NCBI RefSeq assembly: GCF_000380165.1
Contig: NZ_KB904688.1
Location: 1 to 38,875 of the forward strand
Direction of reading: 5' to 3'
Length of the DNA: 38,875 bases
From: Wenjunlia vitaminophila DSM 41686
GTDB lineage: Bacteria > Actinomycetota > Actinomycetes > Streptomycetales > Streptomycetaceae
The position numbers and the translations under genes were made by a program. The notes below the pieces were generated by a model. The model was given only the letters and a program-made list of their open reading frames with translations, was not told the DNA's origin and did no database searches. Below, one piece after another: positions 34,065 through 38,875 of the stretch. Numbering within the stretch: the first letter of the stretch is position 1; the number at the start of each line of letters is the position of its first letter.

Positions 34065-35105
34065 ATGTCACGGGCAAGAGTGGCACGGAGGATCGCCACA
34101 GCGGCCGCGGTGGGCAGCGGCGGCCTGGGGTTGATGGGTGGGCTCGCGTTCGGCGTGCTGTTCACCGAGGCCAAGCTGGCCCGCCGGTCCGTCGGCGGGT
34201 CCGACGACGTGCCCCCGCAGGCGGACGGGCGTTACGGGACGGCGTTCGCCGATCCGCTGAAGACGCCGATCGTGTTGGCCTTCCTGGGCGACTCCACCGC
34301 CGCGGGGCAGGGGGTGCGGCACGCCGGGGAGACGCCGGGCGCGCTGCTGGCGTCCGGGCTCGCCGCGGTCGCGGAGCGTCCCGTCGATCTGGTCAACGTC
34401 GCGCTCTCGGGGGCGAGGTCCGACGACCTGGGGCGGCAGGTGGACGTGCTCCAGGAGCGGGGCACCGCCCCCGACGTCGCCATGATCATGATCGGGGCGA
34501 ACGACGTCACCAGCCGGATGGCGCCCGCCGAGTCGGTGCGCCACCTGGCGGACGCGGTCCGCCGGCTGCGGGAGAGCGGTGTCGAGGTGGTCGTCGGGAC
34601 CTGCCCCGACCTGGGGTCGGTGGAGCCGGTGTACCAGCCGCTGCGCTGGGTGGCCCGGCGGCTGAGCCGTCAGCTCGCGGCGGCGCAGACGATCGCCGTG
34701 GTGGAGCAGGGCGGGCGCACCGTCTCCCTGGGCACCCTGCTCGGGCCCGAGTTCGAGGCGGACCCCAAGACGATGTTCGGCCCGGACCACTACCACCCGT
34801 CGGCGCAGGGGTACGCGACCGCGGCGATGGCGCTGCTGCCGTCGCTGAGCGCGGCGCTCGGGCTGTGGCCGGAGGAGCGTTTGGACGAGCAGCGCGGCGA
34901 GGGCGTGCTCCCGGTGGCCCGGGCCGCCGTCGAGGCCGTGGACCAGGGCGGCACCGAGGTGGCCGCTGCCGACCCCGGCGCCCGCGGCGACGAGCCCGGT
35001 GGGCGTTGGGCGCTGCTGAAGCGCCGGCGCCGGCGCCGGCTCCCCGCGGACGAGCCGGTGCCCAGCGGGACGGTCGGCCCCGGGGGCGTCGCCACCTCCC
35101 CCTGA
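34065..35105 (+). CDS. SGNH/GDSL-family hydrolase
   Basis: 346-aa esterase/lipase-type protein. A hydrophobic N-terminus (about residues 8-28) may be a signal anchor. SGNH blocks: LAFLGDSTAAGQG (nucleophile Ser), NVALSGARSDDLGRQV (Gly), MIGANDVTSRM (Asn) and DHYHPSAQGYA (Asp and His). The C-terminal 75 residues are Ala/Glu/Gly-rich and end in a run of Arg (KRRRRRRLPADE), so the tail is probably disordered. The substrate is unknown; deacylation of a lipid or envelope sugar is possible. The ATG follows GGGGGTGAG. Confidence 0.92.
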   Translation: MSRARVARRIATAAAVGSGGLGLMGGLAFGVLFTEAKLARRSVGGSDDVPPQADGRYGTAFADPLKTPIVLAFLGDSTAAGQGVRHAGETPGALLASGLAAVAERPVDLVNVALSGARSDDLGRQVDVLQERGTAPDVAMIMIGANDVTSRMAPAESVRHLADAVRRLRESGVEVVVGTCPDLGSVEPVYQPLRWVARRLSRQLAAAQTIAVVEQGGRTVSLGTLLGPEFEADPKTMFGPDHYHPSAQGYATAAMALLPSLSAALGLWPEERLDEQRGEGVLPVARAAVEAVDQGGTEVAAADPGARGDEPGGRWALLKRRRRRRLPADEPVPSGTVGPGGVATSP

Positions 35106-35165
35106 CCGCCCCGCGGGCGCGACGAAGGTCACCCCGCGGCCCGGTTCCCCAGCCCTGGGCGGATG

Positions 35166-35201
35166 GGTACGCTCACCCGTACCGAAGTTACCTACAGGTA
35201 A
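35166..35201. promoter_or_regulatory. Two inverted repeats upstream of the thiolase gene
   Basis: TTACCT-AC-AGGTAA (35188-35201) is a perfect 6-bp-arm inverted repeat. GGTAC (35166-35170) and GTACC (35179-35183) form a second. Both lie in the only AT-richer part of the 181-bp gap, about 85-120 bp before the thiolase ATG. They look like operators of a dimeric repressor. Confidence 0.45.
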
Positions 35202-35286
35202 TGCGGTTTGCCCTCGCCACCCCGTGTGGGACGCCCCGGCCGCGGCCCACACCGATCCGGGCCGCCCGACAACCTACGGAGTCGCC

Positions 35287-36504
35287 ATGCCTGAAGCAGT
35301 GATCGTCTCGACGGCCCGCTCACCAATCGGCCGGGCGTTCAAGGGATCGCTCAAGGAACTCCGTCCGGACGACCTGACCGCGACCATCGTGCGCGCCGCC
35401 CTGGACAAGGTCCCGCAGCTCGACCCGAGGGACATCGACGACCTGATGCTCGGCTGCGGGATGCCGGGCGGCGAACAGGGGCACAACCTCGCCCGGGTCG
35501 TCGCCGTCCTGCTCGGCATGGACCACCTGCCGGGCTGCACCATCACCCGGTACTGCTCGTCCTCGTTGCAGACCACCCGGATGGCGATGCACGCGATCAA
35601 GGCAGGCGAGGGCGACGTCTTCGTCTCCGCGGGCGTGGAGATGGTCTCGCGCAGCGTCAAGGGCAGCTCCGACGGGCTCCCGGACACCAAGAACCCGCTG
35701 TTCGACGAGGCCGTGGCCCGGACCGCGCGGTTCGCTGAGGGCGGGCAGACCTGGCACGACCCGCGGCGGGACGACGTCGTCCCGGACATCTACATCGCCA
35801 TGGGGCAGACCGCGGAGAACCTCGCGCAGTTCCACGGGATCACCCGCGAGGAGCAGGACGAGTTCGGCGTCCGCTCGCAGAACCTGGCCGAGAAGGCGAT
35901 CGCCGACGGCTTCTGGGCCCGGGAGATCACCCCGGTGACGTTGCCGGACGGCACCGTGGTCAGCGCGGACGACGGCCCCCGCAAGGGCGTGACCATGGAG
36001 GGCGTGGCCGGGTTGAAGCCGGCGTTCCGCCCGGACGGCACGGTCACCGCCGGCAACTGCTGCCCGCTCAACGACGGCGCCGCCGCCGTGGTGATCATGA
36101 GTGATGTCAAGGCGCGGGAGCTGGGGATCACCCCGCTGGCCCGGATCGTCTCCACCGGGATCACCGCCCTGTCCCCCGAGATCATGGGCTACGGCCCGGT
36201 CGAGGCGTCCCGGCAGGCGCTGCGGCGGGCCGGGATGACCATCGACGACATCGACCTGGTCGAGATCAACGAGGCGTTCGCCGCCCAGGTGATCCCGTCC
36301 TACCGGGACATGGGCGTGGACCTGGACAAGCTCAACGTCAACGGCGGGGCCATCGCGGTCGGCCACCCCTTCGGCATGACCGGTGCCCGGATCACCACCA
36401 CCCTGGTCAACTCGCTCCAGTGGCACGACAAGCAGTTCGGTCTGGAGACGATGTGCGTGGGCGGCGGCCAGGGCATGGCCATGGTGCTCGAGCGGCTGAG
36501 CTGA
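35287..36504 (+). CDS. Thiolase (acetyl-CoA C-acyltransferase)
   Basis: 405-aa thiolase. The nucleophilic Cys is at residue 90 ([17 protein letters not shown]), where most thiolases have a CASG-type motif. The C-terminal region has [34 protein letters not shown] (catalytic His) and [13 protein letters not shown] (second Cys). It either cleaves 3-ketoacyl-CoA in beta-oxidation or condenses acetyl-CoA. The length and motifs suit a degradative FadA-like enzyme, but a biosynthetic role is not excluded. ATG 35287 follows ACGGAG by 6 nt. Confidence 0.94.
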   Translation: MPEAVIVSTARSPIGRAFKGSLKELRPDDLTATIVRAALDKVPQLDPRDIDDLMLGCGMPGGEQGHNLARVVAVLLGMDHLPGCTITRYCSSSLQTTRMAMHAIKAGEGDVFVSAGVEMVSRSVKGSSDGLPDTKNPLFDEAVARTARFAEGGQTWHDPRRDDVVPDIYIAMGQTAENLAQFHGITREEQDEFGVRSQNLAEKAIADGFWAREITPVTLPDGTVVSADDGPRKGVTMEGVAGLKPAFRPDGTVTAGNCCPLNDGAAAVVIMSDVKARELGITPLARIVSTGITALSPEIMGYGPVEASRQALRRAGMTIDDIDLVEINEAFAAQVIPSYRDMGVDLDKLNVNGGAIAVGHPFGMTGARITTTLVNSLQWHDKQFGLETMCVGGGQGMAMVLERLS

Positions 36505-36540
36505 GACCGGGCGGCCCGCCGGGTTTCCGTAAAGAAACGG

Positions 36541-36568
36541 CCGGTCCCCGTTCCTCGACGGGGACCGG
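36541..36568 (+). terminator. Intrinsic terminator after the thiolase gene
   Basis: CCGGTCCCCGT (36541-36551), loop TCCTCG, ACGGGGACCGG (36558-36568): perfect 11-bp stem, 36 bp past the stop. The sequence that follows is only mildly T-rich. Confidence 0.85.
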
Positions 36569-36719
36569 ATGACCGTTGTTGCCGCAGGTCAGCGTGGTCA
36601 CCACGGTGGAGCGGCGGCCGAGGGGCCGAACGGGAGATGTCCCGGGGCACTGTGCGTGCGCAGCCGCGTCGGGCAGGGTGGGAGAAGACAAACGTTCTGC
36701 TTTCAACCTGGAGCCTGGT

Positions 36720-37655
36720 GTGAGTGCTCTGTCCCTGGTCCTGCTGCTCCTCGGCGCACCGGTCGTGGTGGCGTTGTGCGCCACCATCCTGGTCAGCCTG
36801 GCCGGGCTGCGGCGGGAACTCGCCTCGCTCCGCGCCCAGGTCCGCGTCCCGGCGGAGCCCACCCTCACCAGGGCCTGCATACGCGACGCGGTGAGCGAGG
36901 CGCTGGCCGAGGAGCGGGAACGTGAGCTGGCCGAGGCCCGGGCATTCTGGGCCGCGCAGGAGGCGGCCCAGGGTCACGCCGCGGCCCCCGTCGCCGAGGG
37001 CGCCGCCGAGCCCGACGCCGCCGAGATCCCCCTCTCCGCTGAGCTGAGGGCCGAGTTCGAGCGGCAGTTCGGCGACGCGTTGCGCGAGGCGGTCGACGAG
37101 CTGGCGCTGGACGAGCCCACGACCGTCGCCCAGGACACCCTCGGGGACGGCGGACCCGCGGCGCTGGAGCCCGCGGAGAACCCCGGCCCCGCGCCGGACG
37201 GCTCCCCTCCCCCGCGCACCTCCAACACCGGTGAGCACCGGACCGACCGGGACGAGCGGGGCCACCAGGGCGACCAGGACGGCCGTGAGGACGAACCGGC
37301 GCCCGACGTCCGACGACACCCCTCCCACCCCGACTTCCGGCCCTCGCCCGCCCTCGGCGACCGGCAACGCACCCTGGATCGGCTGGAGCACCTGGCCGAG
37401 ACCGGCACCCCGCTCACCGATGTGCGCCCCGGACCGCTGGGCACCCTGGACGTCTACGTCTTCGCCGACGACACCATGCTCTGTGTGACACCTGGCGACC
37501 ACGTGGCCAGCGGACGGCTCACCCGGGCACTGGACCACGGTCGGACCGCCCGGTTGCTCGGGGGGTCGGGCCTGGGCGGCGGCTACACCCTGACCTTCGG
37601 GATCGGGGACAGCAGCGTCTTCGTCGTCGCCGACCGGGTCGTCGCCTCCATGTGA
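36720..37655 (+). CDS. Membrane-anchored hypothetical protein
   Basis: 311 aa. A single N-terminal membrane segment (about 3-28, [20 protein letters not shown]) is followed by an Ala/Glu-rich, probably coiled-coil region (about 30-160) and a highly charged Pro/Asp/Arg linker (about 160-220). A compact C-terminal domain (about 225-311) includes [20 protein letters not shown] and [21 protein letters not shown] do not recognise the C-terminal domain. The GTG at 36720 is chosen for GGAG six nt upstream and a start right at the membrane segment; an in-frame GTG/ATG-like extension to 36576 is poor. The function is unknown. Confidence 0.78.
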   Translation: MSALSLVLLLLGAPVVVALCATILVSLAGLRRELASLRAQVRVPAEPTLTRACIRDAVSEALAEERERELAEARAFWAAQEAAQGHAAAPVAEGAAEPDAAEIPLSAELRAEFERQFGDALREAVDELALDEPTTVAQDTLGDGGPAALEPAENPGPAPDGSPPPRTSNTGEHRTDRDERGHQGDQDGREDEPAPDVRRHPSHPDFRPSPALGDRQRTLDRLEHLAETGTPLTDVRPGPLGTLDVYVFADDTMLCVTPGDHVASGRLTRALDHGRTARLLGGSGLGGGYTLTFGIGDSSVFVVADRVVASM

Positions 37656-37688
37656 GCCGGCGCCGGGACGCGGACGCACGCCCCCGCG

Positions 37689-38051
37689 TCAGGCGATCAG
37701 CCGCGCCGTGGCCTCCACCTCGCGCAGCGCCGCGTCCAGCGCGCGCTCGGCCCGCTCCACACCGTCCCCGCCCCCCGCGAACGTCTCCTTGATCGCCGCC
37801 GCGAGGTCGTGCCCGGTCACCGCGATCTGGTCGCCGACGGCGAACGGACCCGCCTGGGGCAGCCGGGCCGGGGGCCGTTCCGGTGCCTCGAGGCGCTGCC
37901 CCGCGTCGGCCAGGCTCGACGCGAGCGCGTAGCCCGCCTCCGCCCGGCTCGCGAACCCCGGGACACCTGCCAGCAACCGGCTCTGCGGCAGACCCCGGAA
38001 GGTGTCCGAGAGACGGTCCACGGCGTCGAGAAGGAGAGCTGGATCAGGCAT
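37689..38051 (-). CDS. Small hypothetical helical protein
   Basis: 120 aa, soluble and rich in Ala, Arg and Leu, mostly helical. Motif-like parts are LLLDAVDRLSDTFRGLPQS, SRAEAGYALASSLADAGQRL and VERAERALDAALREVEATAR. No domain is recognised. The ATG start and full reading frame with strong third-position GC support coding. It is convergent with the membrane-anchored protein gene and divergent from the DUF4287 gene. Confidence 0.72.
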   Translation of the reverse strand: MPDPALLLDAVDRLSDTFRGLPQSRLLAGVPGFASRAEAGYALASSLADAGQRLEAPERPPARLPQAGPFAVGDQIAVTGHDLAAAIKETFAGGGDGVERAERALDAALREVEATARLIA

Positions 38052-38083
38052 GCAGGGAGCGTAACCGCACCCGTTGGGGGTAG

Positions 38084-38103
38084 CTGACAGGAACCGATGT
38101 CAG
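38084..38103. promoter_or_regulatory. Inverted repeat in the divergent gap before the DUF4287 gene
   Basis: CTGACA (38084-38089) and TGTCAG (38098-38103) are perfect 6-bp arms 8 nt apart. The 200-bp gap also has several GTAAC-type motifs. It may be a shared operator for the two divergent genes. Confidence 0.3.
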
Positions 38104-38251
38104 GCATGGCCTCAACGACTACGGAGAGTGACCGTAACGTCGCGTATGCCCCGGGAAGGACGCTTCGTACGAGAAAGGCATTCACGGGGGCGTTGCCAAG
38201 GGAGCCAGGCTCAGGCACAGTCAGGTAACGGAACGCTAACCGGAGGCGCTT

Positions 38252-38482
38252 ATGTCCCAGATCTTCTCCGAAGAGACCCACCGGAACATGCTCTCCCGCA
38301 TCCCCCGCGTCACCGGCCGTGAAGTCGGTGAATGGATTCGAACAGTCGACGACGGCCCCGCCCTCAGCCGCTTCGAAGAAAAGGTCAACTGGCTCCGCAC
38401 CGAGCACGGCCTCCCCTTCGGCCACGCCAAGGCCATCATCCACGAGTACGACCTGCGGCGCGCAGCGCGCAAACTCCAGTAG
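38252..38482 (+). CDS. DUF4287 domain-containing protein
   Basis: 76 aa, matching the whole DUF4287 family: RNMLSRIPRVTGREVGEWIR, VNWLRTEHGLPFGHAKAIIH, EYDLRRAARK. The function of the family is unknown. The ATG follows GGAGG by 5 nt. It is followed by a terminator and faces the Bax inhibitor-1 gene. Confidence 0.93.
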   Translation: MSQIFSEETHRNMLSRIPRVTGREVGEWIRTVDDGPALSRFEEKVNWLRTEHGLPFGHAKAIIHEYDLRRAARKLQ

Positions 38483-38499
38483 CCCTCCGTAGACGCCGA

Positions 38500-38526
38500 C
38501 GGCCCGTCCACGCGGTGGACGGGCCG
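38500..38526. terminator. Bidirectional terminator between DUF4287 and BI-1 genes
   Basis: CGGCCCGTCCAC (38500-38511), loop GCG, GTGGACGGGCCG (38515-38526): perfect 12-bp stem, 18 bp after the DUF4287 stop and 36 bp from the stop of the convergent gene. Confidence 0.85.
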
Positions 38527-38561
38527 TTCGGCTGTCGGCGGGCGGCGGGAGCGCCGCCCGG

Positions 38562-38875
38562 TCAGTCGCGCAGGATGGACAACAGGCGCAGCAGCTCCAG
38601 GTAGATCCAGACCAGCGAGAGGGTCAGCCCGAAGGCACCCAGCCAGGCCTCCTTCTGGGGAGCGCCGTACCGCACGCCCTCCTCGATGGCGTGGAAGTCC
38701 AGCGAGAGGAAGAACGCGCCGAGCAGCACCCCGATGGCGCCGATCGCCACGCCGAGGGCGCCCTGCCGGAGCCCGAGGCCGTCACCGCCACCGACCACCG
38801 CGGCCAGCAGGTTGACCAGGGTCAGCACGATGAATCCCAGGGCGATGGCCATCCCCACGCGCATGTAGCGGGGGG
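38562..38875 (-). CDS. Bax inhibitor-1/YccA family membrane protein (partial, 5' end outside window)
   Basis: Only the C-terminal 104 residues are here; the frame is open to the window edge, so the internal ATG at 38864 is not taken as the start. Three membrane segments are visible. The end FFLSLDFHAIEEGVRYGAPQ, KEAWLGAFGLTLSLVWIYLE and LLRLLSILRD is typical of actinobacterial BI-1/YccA proteins, which have been linked to calcium leak and stress control. The acidic DFHAIEE is the conserved pair region. Confidence 0.9.
   Translation of the reverse strand, partial: PRYMRVGMAIALGFIVLTLVNLLAAVVGGGDGLGLRQGALGVAIGAIGVLLGAFFLSLDFHAIEEGVRYGAPQKEAWLGAFGLTLSLVWIYLELLRLLSILRD

Overview
The window is chromosomal DNA from a high-GC actinomycete. 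Very high third-position GC, frequent GTG starts, four LytR-CpsA-Psr (LCP) proteins, XRE-DUF5753 regulators and a SigB/SigF-type sigma factor all point that way. The gene order and protein texture look most like Nocardiopsaceae (Nocardiopsis and relatives); that placement is inference. The window has about 30 intact genes, three decayed ones, and one gene cut by the right edge. I see no rRNA, tRNA, CRISPR array or intact insertion sequence.

Layout. 0.1-5.6 kb: three tandem minus-strand LCP ligase-type genes. 5.85-6.6 kb: a TIGR03089-type protein. 6.8-8.4 kb: a plus-strand three-gene module (69-aa protein, DUF6879 protein, XRE-DUF5753 regulator), then a small actinomycete protein of unknown function. 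9.2-10.5 kb: a fourth LCP gene. 10.7-12.45 kb: a decayed second copy of the same module, in which only the DUF6879 gene is intact, followed by the C-terminal remnant of a tyrosine recombinase. This looks like the scar of a mobile element. 12.5-19.1 kb: acyl-CoA dehydrogenase, UDP-glucose dehydrogenase, membrane dipeptidase, the overlapping purK-purE pair and a GtrA-family membrane protein. 19.2-21.1 kb: a two-component system. 21.2-23.5 kb: an ATP-binding anti-sigma-like protein, a STAS anti-anti-sigma factor and a SigB/SigF sigma factor, i.e. the parts of a partner-switching stress circuit. 23.5-30.2 kb: a histidine utilisation operon in the order RpiR regulator, hutU, M20 amidohydrolase, hutF, hutI. 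30.2-31.6 kb: a MatB-like acyl-CoA synthetase just upstream of the regulator. 31.9-38.9 kb: a small membrane protein, cystathionine beta-synthase, SGNH hydrolase, thiolase, three small or hypothetical genes, and the 3' end of a Bax inhibitor-1 family gene.

How the genes work together. Envelope building is the theme of the left half: four LCP proteins (transfer of glycopolymers to peptidoglycan), a UDP-glucuronate-forming dehydrogenase and a GtrA-type lipid-linked sugar protein. The hut cluster should convert urocanate to N-formylglutamate through HutU, HutI and HutF. The M20 hydrolase encoded inside the operon probably removes the formyl group, because no classical hutG is present.

The most interesting observations are: (i) the duplicated small-protein/DUF6879/XRE module with one copy decayed; (ii) a four-cysteine pattern shared by the three tandem LCP proteins, including a C-terminal cysteine kept although the tails differ completely, and absent from the fourth LCP; (iii) the M20 enzyme in the place of HutG; and (iv) a recombinase relic with cysteine where the nucleophilic tyrosine should be.
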